Assembly: GCA_900543695.1 (NCBI GenBank)
Contig: UQSG01000004.1
Location: 38,815-102,814, forward strand
Reading direction: 5' to 3'
From: an uncultured Clostridium sp.
GTDB lineage: Bacteria > Bacillota > Clostridia > UBA1212 > UBA1255
Length of the DNA: 64,000 nucleotides
The notes under the pieces are model-generated. The model made no database searches and was not told where the DNA came from. It saw only the letters and a list, made by a program, of their open reading frames with translations. Positions 1 to 9,480 of this stretch are shown here, piece by piece (the first letter of the stretch is position 1; each line of letters starts with the position of its first letter). Both the position numbers and the translations under genes were made by a program.

Positions 1-38
1 AAATAACTAATTGTTAACGAAACATCGAATCGCGACGA

Positions 39-908
39 TCATCCGTGCAGCCCTTTCGTTTCACGAACCTCGTTTACTATAATAAAAGCATTGGGATCAT
101 GCCGATCTACGATCCTTCTGAGCTGCGGAACCTGCCGGTTATATACGACGCACCACAGAATGTCTACGGGCTTTCCCGTATACATGCCCTCGCCGTTCAG
201 TTTTGTAACGCCGCGCTCGAGCTGCCGCAGGATTTCCGAGGCCAGAAGCTCCGGCTTCTCTGTAAAAATATAAATTTCCTTTGCGTAATTTACCCCTGCC
301 TCTACGATGTCAATGACTTTGGAAGAAACAAACACCGCGATTCCCGTATACATCGCAGCAAGGATCGAACGGTAGGTCAATGCTACGACAAGCAAAAAAA
401 CCACGTCCAATGAAAGTACCAGCTGCCCCAGCGTCAGCCAGCTCATCCTTTTCTGCAAAAGGCGCGCCCCGATGTCCGTTCCGCCCGTCGTAGCGCCGCC
501 GCGGAAAATTAATCCGAAGCCCATTCCCATCAGAAGGCCTCCCCAGATTGCGTACAGCATGGTATGCCCAGCCTCTCCGTAATTTTCCGTTGAAAAGAAA
601 CGCTGCATCGGTTCAACCAGATATACGGTAACATCAAGCATAACGGAATACAGAATCGTTCCGACTGCGCTTTTTATAATAAATTCTTTCCCCAGCTCCT
701 TATATCCTGCAATGAACAGAGGAATATTCAGTATCAGCGTCAGTACGCCGACCGGAATCCTGCCTCCTGCAATTTTATTGATCAACACCGCAACACCGGA
801 AATACCGCCCGGCGCAATCCCGCTTGGTTCCAGAAACAAATTCAGGCCGAGACTCGTGACGAACGCTCCCGCCACGATCAGAGCGGCCTTTATGATCTTA
901 TTTTTCAA
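39..908 (-). CDS. YitT family membrane protein (DUF161 + DUF2179)
   Basis: This is an integral membrane protein of the YitT family, 289 residues, the usual length. The N-terminal ~200 residues form about five hydrophobic helices with the family's glycine-rich motifs (SGIAPGGISG near 29-38, GGATTGGTDIGAR near 137-149). The C-terminal ~80 residues form the soluble DUF2179 domain. Transport substrate and role are unknown for the family; some members have been linked to spore or stress biology. It is transcribed away from the phosphoesterase at 1069 and appears monocistronic here. The family call is secure, the function is not. Confidence 0.93.
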   Translation of the reverse strand: MKNKIIKAALIVAGAFVTSLGLNLFLEPSGIAPGGISGVAVLINKIAGGRIPVGVLTLILNIPLFIAGYKELGKEFIIKSAVGTILYSVMLDVTVYLVEPMQRFFSTENYGEAGHTMLYAIWGGLLMGMGFGLIFRGGATTGGTDIGARLLQKRMSWLTLGQLVLSLDVVFLLVVALTYRSILAAMYTGIAVFVSSKVIDIVEAGVNYAKEIYIFTEKPELLASEILRQLERGVTKLNGEGMYTGKPVDILWCVVYNRQVPQLRRIVDRHDPNAFIIVNEVRETKGLHG

Positions 909-1007
909 AAAAACACCGCCTCTCTTTTATTGTATCCAAGTGTTTACAATTATATTATAACGTTTTGCCGCGCGCGGTAAAAGCTTCTTTCTCTTTCGCT
1001 TCTTTCG

Positions 1008-1036
1008 TTGCATTTTATAGGAAACTATGCTATCAT
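1008..1036 (+). promoter_or_regulatory. Sigma-A type promoter for the phosphoesterase gene
   Basis: A -35 TTGCAT (1008-1013) and a -10 TATCAT (1031-1036) are separated by 17 bp, about 30 bp before the 1069 start codon. It probably also serves the alpha-galactosidase gene that follows. Confidence 0.6.
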
Positions 1037-1068
1037 CCCCTTGATCAATTCGGAAAGCGAGGGAAAAA

Positions 1069-2358
1069 ATGACACACGCAGACGAAACGTCATTTCTGCC
1101 GGCCGCCGCGGTTTATATGCATAAGGGCGAAAGCTGCGGCTGCGCAGAGGGCGAGCTTGTCGTAACTCCCGCTTGCTCGGAACGGCTCAGAGGTTACAAT
1201 TTATATTGGGGAAGCCGGGCGGGCGAGCGGCTTGCCAATTATACGAAAATTACGGAGCTGAACAGTCCGGGACCGGAAGAAATCCGGTATCGGTTTCCCG
1301 CGGCGCTGCTTGTTCCGGAGGGAGTCGAAGCGCTTTTGCTCTTTCCCGTACTTTACAATGCGGAAAGAACGCAGTTCAGCGAAGCCGCCTGCTGTTACGC
1401 TATGGAAATCGGGACAGAGCCGTTTTCTGTAAAGGAAAAAAAGCTGTTTTCCTTTGCCGTAATCAGCGACCTGCATGTCACGGCAGATCCGGAGCACATA
1501 CACAATCGTCATCTGAAAAACTGCTTTTCCCGTCTGCTTCATCTCGTTCCGGATGCGATCGGAATTATGTGTACGGGAGACGTCACAAATCACGGCTATC
1601 CAGAAGAATGGGAACAGTTTTCCGTTCTTTGGACGGAAGCGCGGGAGCGGGGCCTTCCGCCCATGCATTTCGCTGTCGGAAACCACGACATGCATTTTTA
1701 CAAATACCACGGAGAGCTTGGCTATCGGACAAGCTTCGAGGCGCAGAAGGCGGCTTTTTTAAGATATACGCATACGGATTCCGAAACGTTCTACCATGTT
1801 TCGGTAATCGGAGGAAACTATTTTATTTTCCTGGGCCCGGACCGTTCCGTGAATTCGGAGGAAAATGACTGCTACGTTCCGATTTCGGCGCGGCAGCGCG
1901 CCTGGCTGACCGCCGAGCTGGAAAAGGCGGCCCGGCAAAAGGCACTTGCGTTTTTATTTCTGCATCAGCCGCTTCGCGATACGGTTTCCGGCTCTCTGTG
2001 TTCCGTGGATCCCCTGGTCCAGAGCTGGCACGGTGTTATCGAGGATGCCGAGCTGCGCGCAGTAACGGACCGTTTCCCGGGACTTGTTCTGTTTACCGGA
2101 CATACGCATTGGAAATTCGATTCCCTGCAGCCGTTCCTCCCCGGAAACGGGAAGGCCGCAAGCTATATCAACGCGGCGTCCGTTGCATATCTATGGACGG
2201 ATCAGAACGGAACCGTGGAAAGCGGAGGAAGCGTTCCGGAGCCGGGCAGCGAGGGGTTAATCGTGGAGGTTTACCGGCATTTTATCCTGCTGCGCGGCTA
2301 TGATTTCGCCGCAGGCCGCTGGTCCGCCTCGGCGCAGTTCCGGCTGGATATCCCGTGA
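1069..2358 (+). CDS. Calcineurin-like metallophosphoesterase
   Basis: Predicted binuclear-metal phosphoesterase of 429 residues. The family signature runs in order: a DLH motif after a hydrophobic strand (near 130-132), CTGDVTNHG (near 172), GNHD (near 211), a lone HQP (near 302) and GHTH (near 344). All metal ligands appear present. About 120 residues before the catalytic domain look like a beta-rich accessory domain. No signal peptide is seen, so it probably acts in the cytoplasm. It lies 69 bp upstream of the alpha-galactosidase on the same strand and they may be co-transcribed. Substrate unknown. Confidence 0.85.
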   Translation: MTHADETSFLPAAAVYMHKGESCGCAEGELVVTPACSERLRGYNLYWGSRAGERLANYTKITELNSPGPEEIRYRFPAALLVPEGVEALLLFPVLYNAERTQFSEAACCYAMEIGTEPFSVKEKKLFSFAVISDLHVTADPEHIHNRHLKNCFSRLLHLVPDAIGIMCTGDVTNHGYPEEWEQFSVLWTEARERGLPPMHFAVGNHDMHFYKYHGELGYRTSFEAQKAAFLRYTHTDSETFYHVSVIGGNYFIFLGPDRSVNSEENDCYVPISARQRAWLTAELEKAARQKALAFLFLHQPLRDTVSGSLCSVDPLVQSWHGVIEDAELRAVTDRFPGLVLFTGHTHWKFDSLQPFLPGNGKAASYINAASVAYLWTDQNGTVESGGSVPEPGSEGLIVEVYRHFILLRGYDFAAGRWSASAQFRLDIP

Positions 2359-2427
2359 CGCGGGGAAAAAGAAACAGACAGACGAATGATTTATACATAG
2401 ATTACAGAAAAAGGAAGGTAACTGGAT

Positions 2428-4437
2428 ATGGCAAGAGTCAGCACGTTAAACGCGGAAAAAGAAAGAGCGGGCGCCTGGTACGGCGAGCTATTCCAATCGT
2501 ATGAAAATCTTCCGTTTTCGTTCCGGATCGGCGAGACGGCATACCATGGATTTAACGACGATTTTCCGTTTGTTTCCAAAGAAACCTCATCGGAACGGAT
2601 CAGCAAAAAGCACGCTGAATACGAAATCCGGAAAATGGTCCTGACCGCGCGGCACAAAAGCGGCGTGGAGGTGAAAGCAGAGTGCGCGTATTATCCGGAG
2701 TACGCGGTATTCGAATGGGTTCTTCATTTTAGAAATACGGGCGAAGAAAATTCTCCGGCGATCCGCTGCGTCAATGCCGCCGACCTGGATTTCAGCGGCA
2801 GCGAACCGGTGCTCGAGTATTTTCTGGGAGATGATTCGGCAGACCAGAAGGCAATGAAGCCGGAACGCGTCGATCTCAATACGGGACTTTCCATGGAATT
2901 TGAGCCGTTCGGCGGAAGACCGACAAATTATCAGCTGCCGTTTTACAGGCTGTATTATGGAGACATCGGAGCCGTAATTTCCGTGGGCTGGGCCGGTCAG
3001 TGGAAAGCGCATTTCGATGCGAGGCATCGGATCGGCAGCGTGCATTTTGCGGCAGGCCAGGCAACGCTGGAGGGGTATCTCAAGCCCGGAGAGGAGATCC
3101 GCACTCCTCTTATGACGTTCCTTGCCTTTAATAAATGCCCCGGTTATCAGGTAACAGAGATGCGCGCCCTGAATCTCTGGAGAAGATGGCTGATCGATTG
3201 TAATTTAAGAGTTGTCGGCGGAGAGCTGTTTCAGCCGCACTGTGCCGCCAGTACGTCCTGGATTTACGGGGAAATGAAAGACGCAACCGATCAGAATCAG
3301 ATTGAAGCCTTCGATACGTATCTTCGCAACGGCCTGAAGCTGGATTATTGGTGGATGGATGCCGGCTGGTATTTCAAAAACCCCAAGGGAGAAGTTCCGA
3401 TTTCCTGCTGGGTAGAAACGGGCTCGTGGTATATGGACACAAACAAATTCCCCAGCGAGATGGCTGATATTTCAAAGCACTGTGCGGAGCACGGCGCAAA
3501 AACACTGCTGTGGTTCGAGCCGGAGCGGATCACCGGAGATACTTATCTGGCAGAGCATCCGGAATGGCTGGTCAACGGTGCGCTTGCAAACATGTCCGTT
3601 CCAGAGCTGAGAGCCTATCTGGTAGAACGCGTTTCTGCGGTCATGGAGAAAGGCGGAATCCACCTATACCGTCAGGATTATAATATAGATCCACTCGGAC
3701 ACTGGGCGATCCATGAAAATAATTCCGGCGAAGGCCGTCACGGTTTTCTCGAAAATCACTGCGTGACCGGCTATCTTGCCTATTGGGACGCGCTGATTGA
3801 AAAATATCCCGACATGATGCTGGATTCCTGCGCCTCTGGGGGCAGACGGAACGATCTGGAAACCATGCGCAGATCTGTTTCGCTCCATAAAACGGATGCC
3901 GACTATTCTCGCTTCCAGCAGAAGCAGGCCATGCACTACTCGTTTTATCAGTGGCTGCCTTACTTCGGAACCCCGGTCACGGGCCCCGGATACGGCGCCG
4001 AGCTGGATCTGTACGCGCTCCGGAGCGCGCACATTCCGTGGTTTACTTACGGCTACGACGTACGGAATCCGGAAAACAATTATGAAAACGCACACAGATT
4101 CGAGAAGGAATGGCGAGAAACCAACATGTATTTCTACGGAGATTATTTCCCGCTTACTCCCTGGTCCAACGATCTGGAATCCTGGATCGGGTGGGAATTT
4201 AAGGATTACGAGAAGGAAGAGGGCATCATCCAGATGTTCCGGCGGGACAACAGCCCTGTAGCAGAAATGCGGGTACGTCTGTTCGATATTGACCCGGACG
4301 GCACATATGAATTTTTCAGCTACGACGGAGAGCCTGTCAAGACCGTCGGCGGCGCCGAGCTGATCGAGCAGGGCCTGAACGTACGAATCAGTGAGCCTCG
4401 TGCCAGCGCGCTTCTCAAATTCCGTAAAATATCATAA
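2428..4437 (+). CDS. GH36 alpha-galactosidase
   Basis: Glycoside hydrolase family 36 enzyme of 669 residues that would release terminal alpha-galactose from raffinose-type oligosaccharides or galactosides. The N-terminal beta-sandwich covers roughly 1-270, then a TIM barrel with WWMDAGWY (near 309), and a C-terminal beta domain. The nucleophile aspartate is expected in RQDYN (near 413-417). The acid/base aspartate is in DSCASGGRRND (near 466). No signal peptide, so it should act on imported sugars. A strong ribosome site (AAGGAAGG) precedes the ATG. The next gene lies beyond a terminator. Confidence 0.93.
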   Translation: MARVSTLNAEKERAGAWYGELFQSYENLPFSFRIGETAYHGFNDDFPFVSKETSSERISKKHAEYEIRKMVLTARHKSGVEVKAECAYYPEYAVFEWVLHFRNTGEENSPAIRCVNAADLDFSGSEPVLEYFLGDDSADQKAMKPERVDLNTGLSMEFEPFGGRPTNYQLPFYRLYYGDIGAVISVGWAGQWKAHFDARHRIGSVHFAAGQATLEGYLKPGEEIRTPLMTFLAFNKCPGYQVTEMRALNLWRRWLIDCNLRVVGGELFQPHCAASTSWIYGEMKDATDQNQIEAFDTYLRNGLKLDYWWMDAGWYFKNPKGEVPISCWVETGSWYMDTNKFPSEMADISKHCAEHGAKTLLWFEPERITGDTYLAEHPEWLVNGALANMSVPELRAYLVERVSAVMEKGGIHLYRQDYNIDPLGHWAIHENNSGEGRHGFLENHCVTGYLAYWDALIEKYPDMMLDSCASGGRRNDLETMRRSVSLHKTDADYSRFQQKQAMHYSFYQWLPYFGTPVTGPGYGAELDLYALRSAHIPWFTYGYDVRNPENNYENAHRFEKEWRETNMYFYGDYFPLTPWSNDLESWIGWEFKDYEKEEGIIQMFRRDNSPVAEMRVRLFDIDPDGTYEFFSYDGEPVKTVGGAELIEQGLNVRISEPRASALLKFRKIS

Positions 4438-4454
4438 AAAAACACAGTTACGTC

Positions 4455-4487
4455 ACAATACCGCGTTAAGATAATGCGGTATTGTTT
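4455..4487 (+). terminator. Intrinsic terminator after the GH36 gene
   Basis: Perfect 10-bp inverted repeat ACAATACCGC / GCGGTATTGT (4455-4464 and 4476-4485) with an 11-bp loop, ending in TTTT, 18 bp after the GH36 stop codon. Confidence 0.75.
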
Positions 4488-4506
4488 TGAATCATGAGGT
4501 GAAGCT

Positions 4507-5793
4507 ATGGATCAGGAAACAGAAAAAAAAGCTGCGGAAACGGCTGAGCCGGCAGCAGACGCCGGGAAACCGGAAAATGACGAAAAAAATAAGAAGCCGG
4601 ACGCCGCAGAAAATTCAAAAAATGCTCCGAAGAAAAAGAAAAAGAAAAAATATAAGCTGCAGGTAATGGACGTTGTCACGATCGTATTTACGGTCGTGAT
4701 CGTGGGAATCATGGCCTATGTATTATATAACCAGTTTGCCGGCGAGAGCGAAAATCCTTCCGCGCCGACCGCCTCGGGTTCGGCTACCGCGGCGCCGACC
4801 GCCACGCCTCAGCCCGTGCTGTCTGACATTGGCAACATTTACGGGAACATTATAAATGACGCAAACGTAGTTGTCATTGACGAACGCGAATATTTCATTT
4901 CCGCAGACGATAACGGGGAAACGCATATTTTTGCAGCGCTCGGCGACGATACGAAGGATCTTATTCAGACCGATGCGTCTTCTCTGAATGTCGTTACCGA
5001 CTACATTACGTATGCCGACCAGTCGAATGTAACGGCCTACTATGTGTTTTATATCAACGGAGACGGTAAGATTTGTTATGTTCACGACGGACCGGTCGGC
5101 GGAGATGGCCTTGAGGAAAAAACAAACCTGGAAGAGCAGGTTTTTCTCGACGGCAGCTATCAATCGATCTGCGTCAGCGGGGAATATGTATATTATCTGG
5201 ATGAAGCCGGGAAAATCGGGAAGGCGGAAATCGCTACAGGAGAAGTCACCGAGCTGGGCACCGAGCGGGTATATAAAAGCTTTGTTTTGTATTACGGTGT
5301 AATTTATGCTCTGGGAGCGGAAGACAGCTTTATTTATTCCATGCCGTCCAATCCCGCCGACGATACGGAAAGCAGCACCGCTTCACCGGCTGCAACGGCC
5401 GAGGCGGAAGAGGAAAGCAGGGAAACGCTTCTGATTGACGAAGCCTGCCGGAGCTTTGTCATTGACAGCGACTGGATCTATGTCCTAAACGACAGCGGCA
5501 TCGTACGGTATCTGATGGACGGCAGCGGGAAGGATACGCTCAGCGGGCTGCATGCCGATGCGATCAACGTATATGAAGGCGCAATCTTTTATCTTTCCGA
5601 GGGAAGTCTGTATACTGCCTCCGCAGAAAAGCTGCTGCTTAATGAACCGACGCAAATCAGCGAGGCGTACGGCAGCAGTACCATCAACCTTTCCGAATCG
5701 TCTGTTTATCTGAAAAACGAAAGCGGAAAGCTGCTGAAATCCTCTTACGACAGCGAAAACAGCAAATATGAGGAATTTACTGCCATGAGCTGA
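4507..5793 (+). CDS. Membrane-anchored DUF5050-like beta-propeller protein
   Basis: Protein of 428 residues of unknown function. The first ~58 residues are a charged, lysine/glutamate-rich cytoplasmic tail that includes a lysine run. One membrane helix follows (about 59-77), then a Thr/Ala/Pro-rich linker (about 85-102). The outer domain has repeated blade-like strands of the DUF5050 type (YFISADDNGETHI, YVYYLDEAGKIGKAE, WIYVLNDSGIVRYL). A second low-complexity Ser/Thr/Glu stretch lies near 290-305. The topology implies an extracellular sensor or binding domain. Nothing catalytic is visible. Confidence 0.7.
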   Translation: MDQETEKKAAETAEPAADAGKPENDEKNKKPDAAENSKNAPKKKKKKKYKLQVMDVVTIVFTVVIVGIMAYVLYNQFAGESENPSAPTASGSATAAPTATPQPVLSDIGNIYGNIINDANVVVIDEREYFISADDNGETHIFAALGDDTKDLIQTDASSLNVVTDYITYADQSNVTAYYVFYINGDGKICYVHDGPVGGDGLEEKTNLEEQVFLDGSYQSICVSGEYVYYLDEAGKIGKAEIATGEVTELGTERVYKSFVLYYGVIYALGAEDSFIYSMPSNPADDTESSTASPAATAEAEEESRETLLIDEACRSFVIDSDWIYVLNDSGIVRYLMDGSGKDTLSGLHADAINVYEGAIFYLSEGSLYTASAEKLLLNEPTQISEAYGSSTINLSESSVYLKNESGKLLKSSYDSENSKYEEFTAMS

Positions 5794-5803
5794 GACACTG
5801 CTT

Positions 5804-6454
5804 TTACAGGGATTCAAGACCTTTCAGAATCTCAATGGACGCGGAGACGCTGTAATCAGCGTTCTCCGCTTTTAATTTTGCTTTATCTCCATATCCGTAG
5901 AGGACGGCGCACGTATGCATGCCCGCCGCTTTTCCCGCCTGAATATCCGTATACGAATCCCCGACCATCAGAGACGCCTCCGGTTCCGCGCCCATCGCAG
6001 AAAGGCAAAGAAGCAGGCCTTCGGGATCCGGCTTCATGCGTAAGACGGATTCCGGACCAATTACCTTGGTAAAATACCGCGAAATCCCAAGGCGGTTTAC
6101 GATTCGCTTTGTGATCGCCTCCGGTTTATTCGATACGATGCTCATAGAAACGCCCTTTTGCGAAAGCGCCTCTGCCAGCTCCGAAAATCCAGGATAAAGG
6201 CGCGTTTCTTCACAGGGATGCGCTTCATAGTATTGTTTATACCAGTCCAGCGCGCCGGCACGCAGAGACTCGGGAAGCTCCGGCATGGAGCAGTCCAGCA
6301 GGTATTTGGCACCGTGCCCCACATAAGAAAGAATCGTATCATAGTCCAAAACGGGCATCCGGTATTCCTTCTGTGCCGCCTGCACAGAAGCCACAATGTC
6401 GCGTCCGGTATCGGCGATCACGCCGTCAAAATCAAAAACAATTGCTTTTATCAT
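5804..6454 (-). CDS. HAD phosphatase, phosphoglycolate phosphatase-like
   Basis: HAD superfamily hydrolase, subfamily IA, 216 residues. Motif I DFDGV (8-12) carries both aspartates, motif II is SNK (near 109), motif III KPDP (near 141) and motif IV GDSYTD (near 164). An alpha-helical cap lies between motifs I and II. This matches PGP/Gph or PpaX-like enzymes acting on small phosphorylated metabolites. The exact substrate cannot be read from sequence. It is the last gene of the operon starting at 9391; its ATG follows the CorA stop by 2 nt, indicating coupling. Confidence 0.88.
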   Translation of the reverse strand: MIKAIVFDFDGVIADTGRDIVASVQAAQKEYRMPVLDYDTILSYVGHGAKYLLDCSMPELPESLRAGALDWYKQYYEAHPCEETRLYPGFSELAEALSQKGVSMSIVSNKPEAITKRIVNRLGISRYFTKVIGPESVLRMKPDPEGLLLCLSAMGAEPEASLMVGDSYTDIQAGKAAGMHTCAVLYGYGDKAKLKAENADYSVSASIEILKGLESL

Positions 6455-6456
6455 CT

Positions 6457-7425
6457 TTAAAACATCTTCTTTTTATATAAAATCCAGGCGACGATTCCGC
6501 AGGTCAGCGCCGTACCGCCGCAAATAATGTAAAACGCCCCACGCATATTTTCAAGCGGGATCCCGACGTTCATCCCAAAGAATCCGGAAATAATCGTAGG
6601 GATCGCCATTACGATTGTAATGGACGCCAGCAGCTTCATCACGATATTCAGATTATTGGAAATAATGGAAGCGAAGGCGTCCATCGTGCCGCTCAAAATA
6701 TTGCTGTAAATATTTGCCATTTCAATCGCCTGCTTATTTTCGATGATAACGTCCTCCAGCAGATCCTCGTCGTCCGGATATTTGCGGATGCTGATATTTT
6801 CATAATTGTACTTCAGCATTTTTTCCAGCACGATTTCATTAGACTTCAACGATGTGGAAAAATAAACGAGCGATTTTTCCAGGGAGAGCAGGAGGATCAG
6901 CTCTTTGTTCTTCATCGATTTGTGCAGATCATTTTCAATATTATTGCTGATTTTATCGATCTGGCGCAGATACTGCAAATAATATGTCGCATTCCTGTAC
7001 ATCAGCTGCAGTAAGAAACGGTTTTTCTTAAAGGTCGCGAATGTTTTGACTCTGTTATCCAAAAAATCCTTAATCAGCTGCGTCTTCTTGAGACATACAG
7101 TGATTACGCATTCTTTGCATACAACAATGCCCATCGGCATTGTGGAATACATAAAATTATATGAGCTTTCCGCTGTCGATTCTACCACGGGGATATCGGT
7201 AAGCACCAGCGTGCAGTCGTCTTCCGATTCGATCCGCGGACGTTCCTCCTCGTCAAGCGCGGCCGTAATGAAATCCCGCTCAGCATGCACCAGACCGCTG
7301 ATAAGATCAATTTCTTCCGCGGTGGGATCCAGCATATTGATCCAGCAGCCGTCCTGCGGCTCTTTAAGCACCGTCAGTTTCCCCTCGCAATCCGTAAAAA
7401 AAATTTCGTACATCTTATTTTCCAT
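6457..7425 (-). CDS. corA: CorA family divalent-cation channel
   Basis: CorA-type Mg2+/Co2+ transporter, 322 residues. A long N-terminal cytoplasmic domain with extended helices precedes two C-terminal membrane helices (about 262-285 and 294-315). The signature loop between them reads FFGMNVG, a normal GMN motif. The reading frame overlaps the end of rsfS by 11 nt. A second in-frame ATG at 7413 is better spaced from the GGAAGGATGG ribosome site than the first, so the true product may be 4 residues shorter. Confidence 0.93.
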   Translation of the reverse strand: MENKMYEIFFTDCEGKLTVLKEPQDGCWINMLDPTAEEIDLISGLVHAERDFITAALDEEERPRIESEDDCTLVLTDIPVVESTAESSYNFMYSTMPMGIVVCKECVITVCLKKTQLIKDFLDNRVKTFATFKKNRFLLQLMYRNATYYLQYLRQIDKISNNIENDLHKSMKNKELILLLSLEKSLVYFSTSLKSNEIVLEKMLKYNYENISIRKYPDDEDLLEDVIIENKQAIEMANIYSNILSGTMDAFASIISNNLNIVMKLLASITIVMAIPTIISGFFGMNVGIPLENMRGAFYIICGGTALTCGIVAWILYKKKMF

Positions 7426-7750
7426 CCTTCCAAAGTCTTTCTATATTATAATATTCTCTGTCCGCCTCCTGAAAAATATGGATTACGACGTCGATGTAAT
7501 CCAGTAAAATCCAATTTGCCGTATCGTATCCTTCCAAATGCGCGCACTGCAGGCCTTTTTCCTTCAGCTTTTCCAGCACCTCGTCTGCAATCCCCCGCAG
7601 ATGCGTGGAGGAGGTCCCGCTGCATATGATGAAATAATCCGTTATGGCGCCGAGCTTTTCGGTATGTATTACCTCGATGCTCTTTGCTTTCCTGCCGTCC
7701 AGGATCTTTACAATCTCTTCCGTGAGCTGTCTGCTTTCTGTTTTATCCAA
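7415..7750 (-). CDS. rsfS: Ribosomal silencing factor RsfS
   Basis: RsfS (Iojap/YbeB) binds ribosomal protein uL14 and blocks subunit joining when nutrients are short. About 111 residues with the family core: DYFIICSGTSSTHLR, the glycine before YDTANWILLDYIDVVIHIF and the final EYYNIERLW. The start is chosen by the ribosome site. AGGAGG at 7760-7765 lies 9 nt before a TTG at 7750, whereas an earlier TTG at 7771 has no site. The start lies inside the end of nadD-yqeK, so the genes are translationally coupled, the usual neighbourhood for rsfS. Confidence 0.92.
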   Translation of the reverse strand: MDKTESRQLTEEIVKILDGRKAKSIEVIHTEKLGAITDYFIICSGTSSTHLRGIADEVLEKLKEKGLQCAHLEGYDTANWILLDYIDVVIHIFQEADREYYNIERLWKDGK

Positions 7751-8936
7751 CGTGCTCAGCCTCCTCAGCAATTTTCTTTAAAGCCCAATTTCTCGTCCGC
7801 ACCGTTTGCGTACAGAGCTGCCTGTCCTTCCCATTTATAACATATTGTATGGTGCTCTCGCACTCTGCAAGCACCGCCCGCAGCAGGGAGCCCTTTCGAA
7901 GCGTTTCGCGTACCAGGTCGAACACTGCGCCCTCCCGCCCTGGCTCCGTGTAATCTGCGACGAAAAGAATCTGCTCCAGCAGCCCCATCTCCGGCCGGCC
8001 TGTGATATGCCAGCGAATTGCCGCAAGGATTTCGGGGTCTCTGACGCCGTAACGCGTCTCTGCAAGTATAGCACCGGCTTCTCCGTGCAGCAATACTTGT
8101 TTTCCGTCATATTCCCCGGAAGCGTCCGTTTTTATTCCGAGCCAGCGATATTGCTGCTCCGTAAGCTCCTTTGCGCAGTCGTGCAGCAGGCCGGCAAGCC
8201 TGCACTTTTCACGATCCGCGCCAAAGCGTTCTCCCAGGCGCACGCTTTCCTCCATGACCCCAATACTGTGGGTAAACCGGCGCGGGCTCAGAAGCGTCTC
8301 CACATCCTCGTAGATTTCGGAAAAATGCAGCTGCGCAGGCCGGTATAGGTTCTTTTGCCGGATATAAGCCCGGACCGGCTCCGGAACGAAAGCGCCAATT
8401 TCCTCTCCTGCGCCGGCGGCAGCTCTGATCTGTGTTGCTGAAATGTCGATCTGCGGAACGTCGGCAACCAGAACCGTCGCGCCCGCCTCCTGCGCTTTTC
8501 GCAGACTCTGCTGAAAAACCGTCTCATCGCAGCCCGGGCGCTTCATGGCGGCAAACGCACACAGGCGGAAAACGTCGGCGCTGCGGTACCAGTTGAAAAC
8601 ATCTGCAAGCGTATCGGCTCCGATGATCCAATAAAATTCCTCGTCCGCAGCCGCCGTCCTGCGCAGTTCGATCAGTGTGTCATACGTATACGTATACTTT
8701 CTTCTCCGGCATTCAATGTCGCTCACCGCAAAGCCCTCCCGCTCTCCAATTGCAGCGCGCAGCATGGCAAGCCGGTCCTCAGGCGGCGTGATCCTTCGCG
8801 CAATTTTATGAGGCGGGACGCCGGCAGGAACAAATACGACTTTATCAAGCGCAAGCTGCCTTCTAACCGCGTCCGCGCAAATCAGATGCCCGTTATGCAC
8901 GGGATCAAACGTCCCTCCGAATATGCCTGTCCGCAT
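7743..8936 (-). CDS. nadD: NadD-YqeK fusion: nicotinate mononucleotide adenylyltransferase + HD phosphohydrolase
   Basis: One polypeptide of about 397 residues joins two enzymes usually encoded side by side. Residues ~1-200 are NadD: GGTFDPVHNGHL nucleotidyltransferase signature near the start and the ISATQIR motif near 180, making nicotinate adenine dinucleotide for NAD synthesis. Residues ~210-397 are a YqeK-type HD domain: HSIGVMEES, then GLLHDCAKE carrying the HD pair. YqeK enzymes cleave symmetrical dinucleoside polyphosphates such as Ap4A. The ATG at 8936 is chosen because GGAG lies 9 nt upstream and NadD homology begins there. Confidence 0.93.
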   Translation of the reverse strand: MRTGIFGGTFDPVHNGHLICADAVRRQLALDKVVFVPAGVPPHKIARRITPPEDRLAMLRAAIGEREGFAVSDIECRRRKYTYTYDTLIELRRTAAADEEFYWIIGADTLADVFNWYRSADVFRLCAFAAMKRPGCDETVFQQSLRKAQEAGATVLVADVPQIDISATQIRAAAGAGEEIGAFVPEPVRAYIRQKNLYRPAQLHFSEIYEDVETLLSPRRFTHSIGVMEESVRLGERFGADREKCRLAGLLHDCAKELTEQQYRWLGIKTDASGEYDGKQVLLHGEAGAILAETRYGVRDPEILAAIRWHITGRPEMGLLEQILFVADYTEPGREGAVFDLVRETLRKGSLLRAVLAECESTIQYVINGKDRQLCTQTVRTRNWALKKIAEEAEHVG

Positions 8937-9034
8937 TGTCTGTCTCCTTTCTCCGCTTTCCGAAGCGTTTCCGCAAAAAAATATCCCGTCTGCGCTCTGC
9001 GCAGCACGGGATGGTGTCATGTACAAATCCACGC

Positions 9035-9391
9035 TTACGAGCGCGGCACTTTTTTGTCCATTGCTTTGCCGTAGCTGTACCACGAATTACGCAGCTTGTG
9101 GCGCAGATCGACATCGAATACCCATTCGATGGCCTCGTATAATTGCTGCCGCATATTCAGGTACGCGCTTCGGTCAAATCCGTCCTGCTCCAGCAGAGTC
9201 TCCATATCGCTGAGCCAGTTTAATACCCGGTCAATCCCCGCAGCGTTGGGGTCTACCTTTTTCCGAAGATGCACGACTACTAATTTAACAGACTTTTTTT
9301 GCAGATCGGCATCTGTTATTACTTTTTTCTTTCTTGCACTTCCGGTTTCCGCTGCTTTTTCAGAATTGCCATCAGCACCATGAGAGTCCAT
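9035..9391 (-). CDS. Small hypothetical protein, first gene of the nadD operon
   Basis: 118 residues; I do not recognise the family. The first ~35 residues are polar and probably disordered. The rest is predicted mostly helical and highly charged (for example VHLRKKVDPNAAGIDR, LNMRQQLYEAIEW), with no signal peptide, membrane helix or cysteine. GGAGG precedes the ATG by 7 nt. It sits directly behind a good promoter at 9432-9460 and 98 bp before nadD-yqeK, so it is probably expressed with the NAD/ribosome-silencing operon. Confidence 0.6.
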   Translation of the reverse strand: MDSHGADGNSEKAAETGSARKKKVITDADLQKKSVKLVVVHLRKKVDPNAAGIDRVLNWLSDMETLLEQDGFDRSAYLNMRQQLYEAIEWVFDVDLRHKLRNSWYSYGKAMDKKVPRS

Positions 9392-9431
9392 GGCCGTACC
9401 TCCGTTTCTTTTTTATATTCTCATTTATCTG

Positions 9432-9460
9432 AGTATACCATCTTCTTAACCAAAAAGCAA
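9432..9460 (-). promoter_or_regulatory. Promoter for the hypothetical-nadD-rsfS-corA-HAD operon
   Basis: Read on the minus strand: -35 TTGCTT (9455-9460), 17-bp spacer, -10 TATACT (9432-9437), about 40 bp before the start at 9391. Confidence 0.65.
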
Positions 9461-9480
9461 CATTTCTTCTATATTCTCAC

